Assembly: GCF_023053635.1 (NCBI RefSeq)
Contig: NC_086173.1
Location: forward strand, 146,614,697-146,678,696
Reading direction: 5' to 3'
Source: Elgaria multicarinata webbii
Lineage: Eukaryota > Chordata > Lepidosauria > Squamata > Anguidae
DNA length: 64,000 nt
Below, in pieces: positions 46,887 to 58,856 of the stretch. The first letter of the stretch is position 1; each line of letters begins with the position of its first letter. The position numbers were made by a program, and so were the translations under genes. Under the pieces are notes generated by a model. That model did not search any database. It was given only the letters and a program-made list of their open reading frames with translations, and had not been told where the DNA came from.

Positions 46887-46924
46887 TCATTCTTCCGATC
46901 TTTTAGACACTTCTTGGGATTCCT
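46887..46924 (-). CDS. BCHE-like: Gene 4, last coding exon
   Basis: CCTTTGCAG precedes the exon. The split codon gives Lys, then ESQEVSKRSEE and TGA. Only 38 coding bases remain, so the C-terminal extension is minimal. Confidence 0.75.
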
Positions 46925-47347
46925 CTGCAAAGGAAGGAAGAAAGGGGAAAGAACTGATTAGGAAAGATCAACCTTTCAAACAGCAGATCACATTGGTTTC
47001 CTAACTTCTGTTTTTCATTGAAATACACCCACAGAGGATTGCATTAAAGCGGCAAAACAAGTTTTTGCACCTACATGGGCCACACAGGGCACTCATCAAA
47101 CAGGCAGGACTAGCTGTGCTTGTTTAGGCCTTGACCATGTTGCCTGGTATGATCTGCGATTGGACCAGCTCTCTTTGGGTGGCTTGTTAGGCCTTTCAAG
47201 AATCTGCCCCCTAGATTGCCTGAGGGATCATGTCAGGAGTCATTCCCCACCCTTGTCTGGGTTTGGAGCCCATGTATGGATTCACCCTTTCTTTGTGTTT
47301 GGAACCGTGGAGATGGCAACAAGAAAACCACATTGATGGAGATCTTA

Positions 47348-47398
<51 letters not shown>

Positions 47399-48505
47399 TT
47401 TCTTACTCGCCTCTCCGATTGGATCGAGGCAGGGAACAAAAGCAAGCATAAAATACATAAAATACTGACAAAAACATAGTATACACTGTTAAAAACTTCC
47501 TAAAACCATCCTAAAAGCATCCTAAAAGTATTCTAAAATTCAACTGGATAGGCTTCCCGGAAGGGATCAGTCTTGATAGCTGTCTTGAATGGTTTGGACT
47601 GGAATTTCTTGGAGCCTATAGCTACTGACCATCAGCTATATGATTTCTGAAATGTGTCACCATGCCGTGAGATTTCCTGAAATAAAGAAATCTCATGGAT
47701 TTGGGTGTCCCTTGTCAGTTTGCCAGAATGCGTGCATGTCTTGAGGGATTGGGAAACCTGACACCAACCACCAATTATTCAATGGATTCCTGGCCTTTGT
47801 GCAGTTTTTTCTCTCCATTCTAAAAGGTGAGATGTCTCTTCCAAGGCAGAATGTAGCTCCTGGGAGCTTCTTGGAAATGGAAGAAGTTGGGACCTTGAGC
47901 TCAAAGAAGTTGTGCAGCCTTCTTTCAAATCAATGTCTCTTTTTTCACATGGGCACCTGAAATCCTGAGCACACAAACAAATCAAAAATCTTCTAGGTCA
48001 GCATTCCCCCATCTGGGGTTTGGACTTTAACTCCTATCTACCCCAGTCAGAATGGATAATAGTCAGGAAACATATAGTCCCCAAACACCTGGAGGTCACC
48101 AAATGGGGAAAGCTCCTCGACCTTCAGAGGGCAGATGCTTTGTGTTGATGACATTCTCTCTCATGTCTATTGGACTCTTCCCCCACCCCCACAGGGCGAA
48201 CTGTCATCTTGGCCCTGTGGGGGAGAAGAAAGAGCAAGGGGACAAGGAGCAGGCCGAGGAAACATCGGGGCCTGCTCCTGTTGGACTCCCCTCCTTCGGG
48301 AGCATCCCATCAGCCCTGTTGTGGGTCCACTTAATCTCTCTCTCTCTTTCCCATTTTCCCTCCTGAACTCCTTTTCCTTGTCTGTCATGTCTTTATTAGA
48401 CTGCCTGAGGGCAGGGACTGTCTTTTTTGCTAACTAATTGTAAGCCGCTCCGAGAGCCTTTTTTTTTTTTTTTTTTTGGCTGAGGAGCGGGGTATCAGTA
48501 TGATA

Positions 48506-48555
<50 letters not shown>

Positions 48556-51500
48556 TAATAATAATTCCGATCCGATGACTGTGATTCTTTACACACTTGG
48601 TGGTACAGGTTCTGATCAAGATCCCATTAGCCGCAAATATCTCCACATTCTCTCTTACTCAAAGGACCTAAACTCACTTGTGCAGTTTGTATTATATGTA
48701 ATTGTCCTCAAGAAATCACACTTTGGGGCGGGTGATAACCGTTTGACCTGGGGTGCCTCCGCACTGATGTGGAAGAATTTCTGCTTGGTTGAATTGTAGA
48801 GTGGCCATTGTTCCTCTTTCTGTTGGGATCCAGTGGGATTCCTGTGGGGGAAAATGGAGAAAAAATCATTATTGTATTACTGCCAAAGTCTATACCCTTA
48901 TGGGGCAGGGTGGGAATGCTGTATAGGAAGTAGAATGATTGACACCATGCTTAGCATAAAGTTCCTACAGTCAGTGAAGGTGTCGATACACCACCGCAGG
49001 TAAAGACAGTAAACTGCAAAGGAAGCTTCGGCTATTGAGCAATAAATAAATAATAAAGACTAAAAAGCTAGACAGCTATCCGGCCAGGAAGACCTGCAGT
49101 GCCAGTGGCCATTCCGTTCGTCAAGTCTATCCCCTGCCCTGAATTTTCATGATTACCCAGAGCTGTGCTCAGTTTTGGATAACCCAAACCAAAGCCACCA
49201 AGCACAGAAACGACATGGGCCCTTTCTACACCTAAGGATTATCCCAGGCAAATGGATAATCCTGCCTGCTCCCGGGATCCCCTGGGTGTCATTTGGATGC
49301 ACAAGGATGATCCAGGGACAATCCCAGGATATACACATGGTGTAGACATGCCCATGGTGACCTTGGAGTGAATCGAAAAGTCGTGAAAAATTGAGACTTG
49401 GAAATCATACCGTTTTGGGAGGGGAAGGCCCAATATGGCTGCGAGTTCGCAGCTGCCTTGTATAAACAATGCAGCACCATTGTGCAACCACCCGAGGGTT
49501 AACAGAGCATATAGACACCTCCCATCAGGTTCCTACCAGACCATTTTCAAAGAGGAAGAGTTTTTGTTTTTTGGAGGTCTCATCAAATTTTCAATGGAAA
49601 CATCTAGATGTGCATATATTGAATAATGTTTGCATATTATTGAGTATGCTCTCTCTCTATTTTTTCCCAGTGGATGAGAAGCCAATATATCCCTGAATGG
49701 CAACCATTTCTGGACATCAAATTGTCCTTGGTCAAAATGGCTGTCACAGAATGTTCTACTCTAAACACACTCACAGCTGCTAACAAGACCCTCAGAGAGT
49801 CAGGGCCAGCCCTACCATTAGCCAGAGTGGACCAACTGGCCCAGGAAGCTCGTTTGGGGTGTCAGGAAAAGGCAGTAAAACAATACTTCTTTAATTTATT
49901 ATTATACTATTTTGACTGTGAAGGAAGGAACGTTGGAATGTTGTGTCTAAGGTACCAAAACAACGAGACTGGCTTTTGTGATTATGCACCCTGGGTTGGG
50001 AAGGTGTGTCTGTGATTATTTGGGGGTTATGGGGGGAGATGGACAATCAGCCAAGCCTACCCCTCATCTCCTCTAGCCAACCCTTGGCCTTCTCTCCCTC
50101 CTTACCTCATTCAGTAGTGCATAACCCAGATATGCACAGCCCATGTGGGAAGAAAAAAAGACAACTCCCTCCCTTCAGCTTGGTCTGAAATCACTAATCA
50201 ATCTCTTAATTAAGGATGGAAGTTTATTATCAAAGTACTGTTAAAAAAACACGAAGGAAAGGAAAGCATGCACAACACCAAATATAAAACTTACTCACCA
50301 ACTTAGGCCTTTGCTAGACCAGCCTATATCCTGGGGTGATACCCAGTATCATCCCAGTGTATCCAGATGACGCACAGAGGATCCCAGGCTCAGGCAGTGA
50401 TCAACCCTCCCTGGCCCCAGGATATAGGCCTATCCTTTGGACCTGCTTTTTCCCGCAGTCTTGGGCTGAGCCCGAGACCACGAGAGTGTGGCCCATTTCC
50501 GCAGCTTTCCAAGCTCCACACAATTACTCGTGCAGAGCAGAGAGCCGCGCATGGGGTGCAGCACTCCCCAGGAGCACTGCACACATCGGGGGTATGGTGG
50601 GGGGAGCGGGGAAATCCTTTTTTTAAAAAAACAGAACTCACCGTTCATCGCTCGTGCGCTCCTGCACAGCCGGCCCCTTAAAACTAAAAAAATGGCGGGC
50701 ATGACGCCTCTCCTGTTGAGGTCACCTCGCCTGACTTGTAAACAAGGGTGGGATCTTGTGTTAATCACAATGCGAGATCACCCCTCCTCCATCCTGGAAT
50801 ATGTGGTAGGTCTAGCAAAGGCCTTCGTTAGAGCTTCAATAAAATGCAAAGTATGGAGACTCAAGGCACCAATTACCACCCAGTAGATAAAAGTGGATGG
50901 CGGCCATTTAAAAGAAAATGGCATTGACCTACTCAAATGGCTCAGAAATACCAGAAACACTACAACAGGGAACAGAACAGTTATGCGAAGAACTTACCCA
51001 CTCCTGGCAAACTCTGCCCAGTATCTCATCACTTTGTGGCTCAGTGCAACATCAACGTCTGTTTGGTTTGTTCCCAGCACGGTTGCCAGGGTTCCAAACA
51101 GGTAAGGCAGCTCATCTCCATGGGTTGTCCCCATCCACTTAGGCCACTCAGCACGAGGCGTGTAGAGCTTGAAGGAATAAACATACACAGGACTCCCAGC
51201 TTCGGCCATCTTGGAAGCAAATTGAGTACATGGACAAGCAAATGTAACATCTTTAAAATATTCAGCCAAGATGTGACGGTATGATTTCGGCGCAGGTCCA
51301 CCCTCACTATACCTAACAGCTATAGCCTTGACAGTGTCTTCACAAACTGTTGAATTTAACCCAACGATAATATCATGCAAGGTTAGTATGACATCATCTG
51401 ATTTGGTTTTAGGAAATGACGCTAACACAAAGACAGTTCCTTCATCATGGGTGACACCAGTGAGAACAGGCTTAGATTGAACAGCTCCACTCTGCAGAAG

Positions 51501-52454
51501 CTTCAAGGGTTCATCGAGGAGGAACTCTCCATCCGTTGTCACTGAGAAGAGGGTACTCAGCCTGTACAACGCCTTGTCCCCAATATTGTTCCCCTGTAGG
51601 CAGCTCACCAAAGAACTCTGATTTTGTTCAGTACACCCCAACTTGGTGCCTATAATTAGGGCATCCGACTTGGCATCTTCAGGATTCTTCCAAGCATAGT
51701 GGGCATTGGGAGCTCCACTCTGGAGCACAGCATGGGCAAAAAGGGGTTGGCTTGCTGGTGACAGCAGATGGTAACCCACCGAGGCTCCTCCAGCACTGTT
51801 GCCAAAGAGAGTCAACAAAGCTGGATCACCGCCAAAGACCGCTGCGTTCTCCTTGACCCACTTCAGAGCCAGCCATTGGTCCCACAAGCCAACGTTTCCT
51901 GGAGCATCTGGTGGAAAGTACAGAAAACCCAGAATCCCCAAGCGGTAGTTCATGGAGGCCACGATGACATTCTCTGTAGCAGCTAAGAATGCTCCATTGT
52001 AGACATCTAATGAGGCTGAACCAGAGATAAACCCCCCACCATGGATCCAAACCATGACAGGAACAGGCATCGAGGGTCGTGGATGGGGCACCCAGACGTT
52101 GAGAAAGAGGCAGTCCTCTGAATGTGGTATGTTGCTAGCCCATATGGCAGTATCAGGGTAGCTAAAATTATATTCCTGGAGACAAGAGTTGCCATAGGAG
52201 GTGGCCTCCAAGACATGGTTCCATGGCTGATGTGGACGGGGCTTCTGGAGACGCAGTTTCCCCACAGGGGGCTCAGCATAGGGGATGCCCAGATAGGCCG
52301 TCACAGAGCCAGAGCCAGCCGGGACTTGCTTGCCTTTAACAGGGCCACTGCTAGTCACCACCACAGTGTCATCTTCAGAGGCAGACCTTGAAGCCAATAG
52401 GCAGAGGAGGAGGAAGAAGAAGGGACCCATGAATGAAGAGAGCATGCCAGGCAT
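46887..52454 (-). CDS. BCHE-like: Cholinesterase-like secreted hydrolase, gene 4 of 5 (three coding exons)
   Basis: Coding exons are 52454-50998, 48841-48678 and 46924-46887, giving 552 residues. The open frame extends 28 codons upstream, but the splice acceptor just before MPGMLSSF makes that ATG the start. The triad is Ser220 (GNSAG), Glu338 and His445 (TTHGDE, where genes 1-3 have TPHGAE). The choline-site Trp is kept (TAIWASNI). The Trp231 equivalent, an acyl-pocket wall in BChE, is Tyr (NAHYAW). An additional Cys sits next to the conserved one (FACPCTQ), shared only with gene 5. Genes 4 and 5 form a clear sister pair in sequence, in tail type and in flanks. Intron 2 holds two Harbinger-like elements and intron 3 holds LINE-tail insertions with long AAT repeats. 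The tail is very short and acidic or basic, ending RSEE. Confidence 0.9.
47347..47560 (-). mobile_element. LINE 3' end with AAT microsatellite, gene 4 intron 3
   Basis: The AAT run (47348-47398) grew from the A-rich tail of an antisense element ending in CGCCTCTCCGATTGG. Absent from gene 5 as part of a roughly 1-kb difference. Confidence 0.6.
48173..48566 (+). mobile_element. Retroposon 3' end with AAT tail, gene 4 only
   Basis: Ends TTGTAAGCCGCTCCGAGAGC, GAGGAGCGGGGTAT and a long AAT run (48508-48563). Gene 5 reads directly from GACATTCTCTCTCGTGGCTA to CAGATCTGATGACTG at 60158-60200. Confidence 0.72.
48678..48841 (-). CDS. BCHE-like: Gene 4, 164-base exon (BCHE exon 3 equivalent)
   Basis: Acceptor CCCACAG and donor GTGAGT. 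It encodes [20 protein letters not shown] and later PKCDFLRTITYNTNCT, adding a second Cys near the end. Open, with phase 2 in and phase 1 out. Confidence 0.88.
49218..49353. mobile_element. Harbinger-like element, ATG target duplication, gene 4 intron 2
   Basis: Ends GGCCCTTTCTACACC and GTGTAGACATGCCC with ATG on both sides. The same insertion is at 60912-61054 in gene 5, so it predates their split. Confidence 0.68.
50306..50823. mobile_element. Harbinger-like element of the GGCCTTTGCTAGACC family, gene 4 intron 2
   Basis: Inverted ends GGCCTTTGCTAGACC and GGTCTAGCAAAGGCC; flanks TTA and TTC. It sits about 170 bases from the donor of the big exon. Confidence 0.72.
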
Positions 52455-52739
52455 AGTAGCTGTCGCTGAAAGAAACAAGAATTTTTCACAGAAGATGAAG
52501 TACCTTAAAGGAAGACTCAAGAAGGTGAGGAATGTCACAGTGTTACAGGTAAAACAGTGTTACTTTTGTGGCTAGGGTTTAAGTACTAATGATAGAGGCC
52601 TGCAAATGTTGGCTCTGTGTGAACATACCCACCACTCTACACTGTTGATTGAGACTTCTTTCTGCATCTTGCTAATGGCGAGAGATTGATTTCCATATCT
52701 TGTCTTTCTGCTTTCAGCATCTCTTTTGCTATCTCTTAT

Positions 52740-53035
52740 GCTCATTATACACCATAGTTTTCCCCTGGGTTTGCCCTGGGGTCATTGTTGTGCATCCAAA
52801 TGCCGCACAGGAAATCCCGGGGTCAACCGGGGATGATCCTGGGGAATCTCCAGGAAAATGGAAAATGAGGCTTTTTGTTAGGAGCACAATTGTGCTCGTC
52901 TCCCCTATTTATTTATTTTTTTTAAAAAAAAGGAAATAGTGGGCACAACATCCCTCTTTCCTCCCGGGATGTCACGTGTGAGTATGGATCCAGGGGGAGG
53001 ATCTCGCAGGAGGCTGGGAGGTGTATAAAGGACCC
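52740..53035. repeat. GC-rich foldback-like repeat in the 5' flank of gene 4
   Basis: TTTGCCCTGGGGTCATTG and GGGGATGATCCTGGGG resemble the Harbinger-like family at 49218. A near-copy lies at 63295-63600 above gene 5. Confidence 0.45.
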
Positions 53036-53229
53036 TGATAGATCCTCACCCAATAGTCCTTTATTTCCCATCCTCCCCCATGTGTATGAATCACAAAATA
53101 GTCTTGATTTCTTTAGCGCAAGACTGGACAGCCTATGACCCAATTGTTGTCTTTTTCATCTACATAACTTTCTTGGGGCCAGGAGAAATGTGGCTACAAT
53201 TGCCAGAGAGTTATTTTATTAAAAAAAGT

Positions 53230-55080
53230 ATTTTTATTTCCCTCACTTTTTTCCTCTGTACCTAACAGCTATTTGAATCAGAGAGAAAACGCAAGTTCGG
53301 ACATGTTAAGAATGTTAGCCATTCTTTACAGGGTCATTGCAGGAGAAAAGACATGGATGCCCAATAAGACATCTATCCTAATAAAACCAGTATTTTTTTG
53401 TCAACTAGCCCTGATGCACCAGCTGAGGTCTCTTGTCTGGATGCAGTAATCCACACTCGGGTAATATATGGGATTGACTACTAGAATGAGTTGTACATGA
53501 GACCACAACCCTGCACACAGTGGACCTAATCCTCACTTACCACACCATTGTAATTTTGGAAGTTTTAAATATCACACATTAAATGTACTCAAACATTTAA
53601 TATTATACCTAGTTTAGCCCTTCATTGTTTTTCCCAAAGAGGGACATAGGAAACTGCCTTATATTCAGTCAGATTGTGGGTCCGTCTAGCCCAGCGGTTT
53701 CAGCTAGGAGTTGTTCCAGCCCTATCTGGAGAAGCCGGGGATTGAACCCAGTTGCTTCTGCACACAAAGCATGCATTTACCTTTGAGCTTCACCCTTTCT
53801 GCTTAGCCACAGATCTGGAGAATGGGGCTCCCTTCCTGCCCCTGATTACAGCATGCCAAAATAAAACTCTGCTCCACTCAACAGCTCAAAGTGGATGGCT
53901 CTGCTACCAACCTTGGATTCCTTCCACAAACATACCGTGATGGCTCACTTGCACAGACTCTGGCCTTAGACATTTCCTTGTTTTGTTTTTTCTTCATTTA
54001 TGGCCCCCAACCCTGATACAATGGATGCCACAATCCATTTCTATCACTCCCACAAACTGGGAAGGCTCATCAGTACCACTGAGGTATCCTGTTTGCTCAC
54101 ACTGGCTTGTATCCTTGTAGATTCACCAGATGTGGGATCTCATGTACTCTGGGCAATGGGACTTAACCTCTGTATCTCCAAGCAATTTTTAGAACCTGGA
54201 TAAGAAAACATAGAATCACAGTTCCTGACTTTTCTTCTTTTGCCATCTTCAACCCATTTTCAACCCTTTCCCAAGCAACTCTTTCCCCCACACACACATT
54301 TTTTGTTGTTGTTGTTGAAAGGTTACAAACTCACCTCCCTTCCTCCCAGTGAAGTTTCGTCTCTCACCTGTCTTTTGCAGCTCAACTGGAAGGAGGAAAA
54401 TCACGAAGCTCTATACATACATATGCAACTTCCCTTTCCCCCCCAGCAATGACAAGGCTGCTCACGCAATCCATGAGATCTGTAACTTGAGATATCACTC
54501 CTACATCTGGCCCAATGTATCCTTCAATCTATCTAGTATTACAAAAGGCATTTTCCAACATCCATGAATAACAGGAACGACTGTTGAGTCAATGTGTATA
54601 TGGTGACTGAGAACCTTCAAACTCACCCAGACCTTCGAAAACATCACAGGACGTATCAAGCAGCCGTTCCTTTGTCAAAACTCCAGCTACATGTACAATT
54701 TCAACTCAACGAATCAAATCCAAAGCCTCACAGGTTGGCCTACTCAATTATGGAATTGCCAAACAAACTGTTACATAAAACAATAATCTAGCTACTCCCT
54801 TTGGAGCCTTCAAGAATAGTAGTTGCAAAAGGCTGTATCCGTGTCCCACCATCCCTTTATTTAGTACATTTTTTAACTGGTAACCCACTAAATATATTGA
54901 ATGGCAAGACATTTGCCTCAACTCCTGTATCTAATTTGAACTTTACTGAAAGTCCTTTACTGATATATCAACATACCATCCAGTACTTTGGTTTGCACTT
55001 AAACCATTAGTCTCTTGAAATAATTTCCCTATCAACAAACTGCTTACATCAAACTCATCAATCTGATGTTGTTGTCATCC
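53230..55080. other. No gene seen; 5' flank of gene 4
   Basis: Holds an old SINE- or LINE-like scrap at about 53643-53760 (GGGTCCGTCTAGCCCAGC) and blocks repeated above gene 5 (54385-54660 against 63740-64000). About 1.15 kb of this stretch is missing in the gene 5 flank. Confidence 0.5.
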
Positions 55081-55480
55081 TTTATCTTTTTTTTCTCATT
55101 TGAATTTTTTATTTTTCTACAATACTTAAACATACACCAATACAGTTAAAGAAACAACATACTACATAAATGTTGAATAAATGTTAAATAACCATGATAT
55201 AATATCTATATAACATAATCAAACATAATATATAAGTGCACCCCCCCACACCTCGGGATCTCATTCCTGATTCCAAAATCTCATACTTTCTTCTGCTGGT
55301 GGCTTCCCACTTCCCTTAAAAAACACACAGATATTAGGAACTGTTTCCAAATTCCTTCAAAATCATTTGTTTTAGCCATACCTCTTCTCAATTTAATATT
55401 ACAAGTCAGTTTATCATTAATAGCTAAATCCCATACTTCTTTATACCATTCTTCGATACAATATTCCCCTTGAATCTTCC
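55080..55480 (-). mobile_element. L1-like AT-rich 3' piece
   Basis: Begins TTTTTTATTTTTCTACAATA and resembles the inserts at 14176 and 25722 in composition. It abuts the gypsy-like fossil. Confidence 0.45.
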
Positions 55481-56540
55481 AGTTCGTTGTCGTCCTTTAT
55501 CAAGCCTTGATGTTGCGTTACATAAACTGGCATATTGATTTTTCATGCCATGTTTATTGCAGGTCTTTCCAAATGCTGGACATTTTCGAGGTTTGTGTGC
55601 TAAACCACAATAGAAGCACTTGGGCAGATCTGCTTTCAAATTGTGGCTTTTAAGCTCCAAGAACATGAACTGGAATCTCTTCATGATTTATATCAGTAAC
55701 ATACATCATGCAGCTCCTTGGAGGGAATTAACATAGTCTGCAACTGAGCTCTTGTTACCTCCGTCACACAGCATATTTCAACTGCTTTCTCAAGAGTAAG
55801 TTTAGATTCTTTCAAAAGTCTTTCTTTTAATCCTTACTCCTTCACATTAAATGCAGTTGTATCTCTCACCATGTCATTAGCTGCACTACAAAATTCACAG
55901 CTGCTAGCTTTCAGTTTTCGTAACAAATTGTTCTATGGTGTCTCCTTGTTTCTGTGAATAGCTCCAAAAAGTATATCATTCTAACACCACTTTCTTGCGA
56001 GGAGTGCAGTATTTTTTGAATTTTTCAAGAGCTTCTGCTATATCTCTTGGTCTTTCAGGAAAAACAAAAGTATTATCTACTGCTAAAGCCTCTCCCACAC
56101 AGTAGAGCAAAATAGCTACTTGCTGTTACTTGGAAACCTCGTCTATTCCAGCTGCAGTAGAATATAACTGAAAGGCTTGTTTCCAGTACTTACACTTCTC
56201 AGCCAAATTACTTTGCAAGGCAAGTGGAGGCGTAGACCAGAACAAATCTATATCTTCAACTAAAACAAACTCCCAACTGCAAAGAGAAAAAGCAACACAA
56301 CCCATCCCACTTCTGACCCCATGTAATGTCAGGATCTTACAAGGGACTTGTGGAGAAGAATCCAAAACACCCGAGGCTCTGATACAGGAAACAAAATGGC
56401 TTTATTTCGCCATCTTAGAATGGCATCGAAGCAAGCTGCAGCACACTCTCCATACAAGGAATAACTCACCACCAAACCTTGATTACTTAAATACTATTCA
56501 GTTGTCCTGGGACACACTTTATCATAAAAGAACATTACAC
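55480..56540 (-). mobile_element. Fossil gypsy-like LTR retroelement, gag region
   Basis: Minus-strand translations show a gag-type N-terminal block (AEKCKYWKQAFQLYSTA) and a CCHC zinc-knuckle region (KCFYCGLAHKPRKCPAFGK). The order fits gag running from about 56400 to 55490. The copy is broken in several places; no pol, env or clear pair of LTRs was seen. The stretch 56340-56540 could be leader or LTR. It looks moderately old. Confidence 0.55.
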
Positions 56541-56544
56541 CACT

Positions 56545-56890
56545 GTATGCACACAGGCATGAAGGTCAATCACCACTTGTTCTTCCACTCTGTTAGAGGT
56601 GGGGACATCTTGGCAGGGTAGGAAGATATGCGAGGGACCTTGCTTTGGTTGGCACAGACAAGGAAGTGGTGCCAGGGTTATCACAACTTTGTAGCACTGA
56701 TCCCTTAAGATATATTACAGAGAAGGGAAATGATGAAGAAAGGTCAGCCTTGGTGGAATGAATCAGGAATACATTATAGAAACCCACAACAAAACCATAC
56801 TGGAGAAGACAAGGAAGGGTCCACACTAGGCATTTATTCTGAAACGGCTACTCCTTCTTCATTCACTGTTTTACAGGGCATCTATTTTAT
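56545..56890. repeat. Duplicated flank shared with 11540-11800
   Basis: CTTGGCAGGGTAGGAAG and AACTGATCCCTTAAGAT-like blocks match the upstream region of gene 1, showing that the 5' flank was copied with the genes. Confidence 0.7.
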
Positions 56891-56929
56891 GGGGCCCTCT
56901 CTAGAGAAGTGCACCTGACAGCTTGGCAG

Positions 56930-57540
56930 TCAGACCTGATGGGATTGTATGGGATTGCTGCCTCAGGCTAGAAGGGCAGTTAGCAGAGATAGAGAAAAGG
57001 CAGAACAGTATGGCCCTATTCACATGATCACAGAGTAGCAGATCTATGCTGCAGGGAGAGGTAAGAGAATCACAATGTGTGTGCCCCCCTCAAGACTGTG
57101 GAACTACACAGGACAGCATGGTTCTCTTACTCATCCCTGCTGCATGGATCCCTCGTCATCCTCCTGCCACTGCAGCCACATATTCCAGCAGCCACCACAG
57201 TGGGAACGGGTTGCACTGGCCACTCCAGCCATCGCTAAGTGATCTCTATCATAGAGATTGCCCACGCTGGCTAGGTTGTCACCAGAGGTTCTGGCTGCTC
57301 TAGATGGTCGTCAGTATTTCTCTGCAGAATGGCCGGATTTACCCACGGAGCTCCTGCCACACTCCACAGTACGCCACTGTGGGGGCCCTTACCCCCACTA
57401 CAGAGCATAGGTACCTGGGGTAGGTAACTTCCTGATCACGGATAGGGAAAAGCTCCCCACATGACATGCCAACCCCTCATGGGATGCTCCCGGACATGAC
57501 GCACAGTGGGTTAGCATTACGTATGAACCCAGCCAATGAG
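56930..57540. other. No gene seen
   Basis: Mixed-composition sequence between genes 4 and 5 without repeats or frames I can name. Confidence 0.45.
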
Positions 57541-57548
57541 AATTTACC

Positions 57549-57869
57549 TAGGCTGACCATATGAAAAGGAGGACAGGGCTCCTGTATCTTTAACAGTTGT
57601 ATTGAAGAGGGAATTTCAGCAGGTCTCATTTGTATATATGGAGAACCTGGTGAAATTCCCTCTTCATCACCACAGTTAAAGCTGCAGGTGCTCTGCCCTC
57701 GTTTAAATCTGGTCACTCTAGTATAGCTCCTGCAGCTTTAACTGTTGTGATGAAGAGGGAATTTCACCAGGTTCTCCATATATACAAATGACACCTGCTG
57801 AAATTCCCTTTTCTAATGGAACTGTTAAAGATACAGGAGCCCTGTCCTCCTTTTAATATGGTCACCCTA
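57549..57869. mobile_element. AGGGTGACC-family hAT-like foldback element
   Basis: Same family as 34311 and 35190. AATTTACC (57541-57548) and CATTTACC (57870-57877) match at 7 of 8 positions. Confidence 0.75.
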
Positions 57870-58277
57870 CATTTACCAGTCCCACATGCTCACAATCCTA
57901 AAAAAAAAGTCCACATCTTTCTTTAGTGAAGAAAGAAAACAACCTTACTCAGAAGTAGTCTTACAAATAAATTCATGTGCCGTGTAGGGAGTCAAAAGGT
58001 CTTTGTTCTGTCCATGTTGTGTTCCTTTGCTCAAGCAAGAGTGAGCGAGCCATGTGGTCCCAGTAATGCAGGCAGGTCCAGGGGAGGAACAGGAAGAAAG
58101 AACCACACTGTAGGCTCTAGAGATCCTAAGGCTAGCTGTGCCCCAAAATTCCCAAGCACCAACTAACTAACTGTAACGGTACTCTTATATTTTCAGCCCT
58201 TTTAGTAATATTTGGCATTGGTGGTGATGATTGATGGAGATGGAGAAGCCACAAGGGGCACTTCAGAAGCAGAGAGA

Positions 58278-58328
<51 letters not shown>

Positions 58329-58545
58329 TTATACCCCACCTTTTTTCCTCCAAGGCAGCATACATAATCCTCCTCTCCACTTTATCCTCACAACAACAAC
58401 CCTGTGAGGTGGGTTGGGCTGAGAGTCTGTGACTGGCCCATAGTCACCCAGTGGGTTTCCATGGCTGAGTGGGGACTAGAACCCGGATCTCCAGACTCCC
58501 AGTCCAACACTCTAGCCACTACGCTACACTGGCTCTCTTAAGATG
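58278..58545 (-). mobile_element. tRNA-derived SINE with ATT tail
   Basis: On the minus strand: GCCAGTGTAGCGTAGTGGCT (A-box region), GGGTTCTAGTCCCC (B-box-like), then CCTCACAGGGTTGTTG and a GGTGGGGTATAAAAT end with an AAT run (58278-58327). Units at 17145 and 31780 run uninterrupted across the site. Confidence 0.78.
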
Positions 58546-58856
58546 TAGCAGCACTGACATGTTTGCAATGAAGAAGATGCCTCTTATGTCAAACAGCACC
58601 GAAGATATGAAGCCACGCTGGCAAAGTGGTTGTGGTGGAAATAGGGGGGCAGAAATTCTCATCCCGGGCCAAATATGCGTAATGATGCTGCCAAAATTCA
58701 ACATTGACTCGCAAGACAAATCCAGCATGTTGCAGTTCTTGAATGTATAACTAGAACTGACTAAAATCAACACACTTTTAAACATTTTGTAATTCAAAAT
58801 GCGTTAATTTATATCTTTTCCCACTGGCGTGGTTGTAGTTGGGGGTGATCTTAGCA

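Noticed and set aside
48476-48799. Frame with a long poly-Asn run
   Set aside because: Translation of the AAT microsatellite.
52455-52538. N-terminal extension of gene 4 by 28 codons
   Set aside because: The region is upstream of a good splice acceptor and the sisters start at the equivalent of MPG; the extension is intronic.
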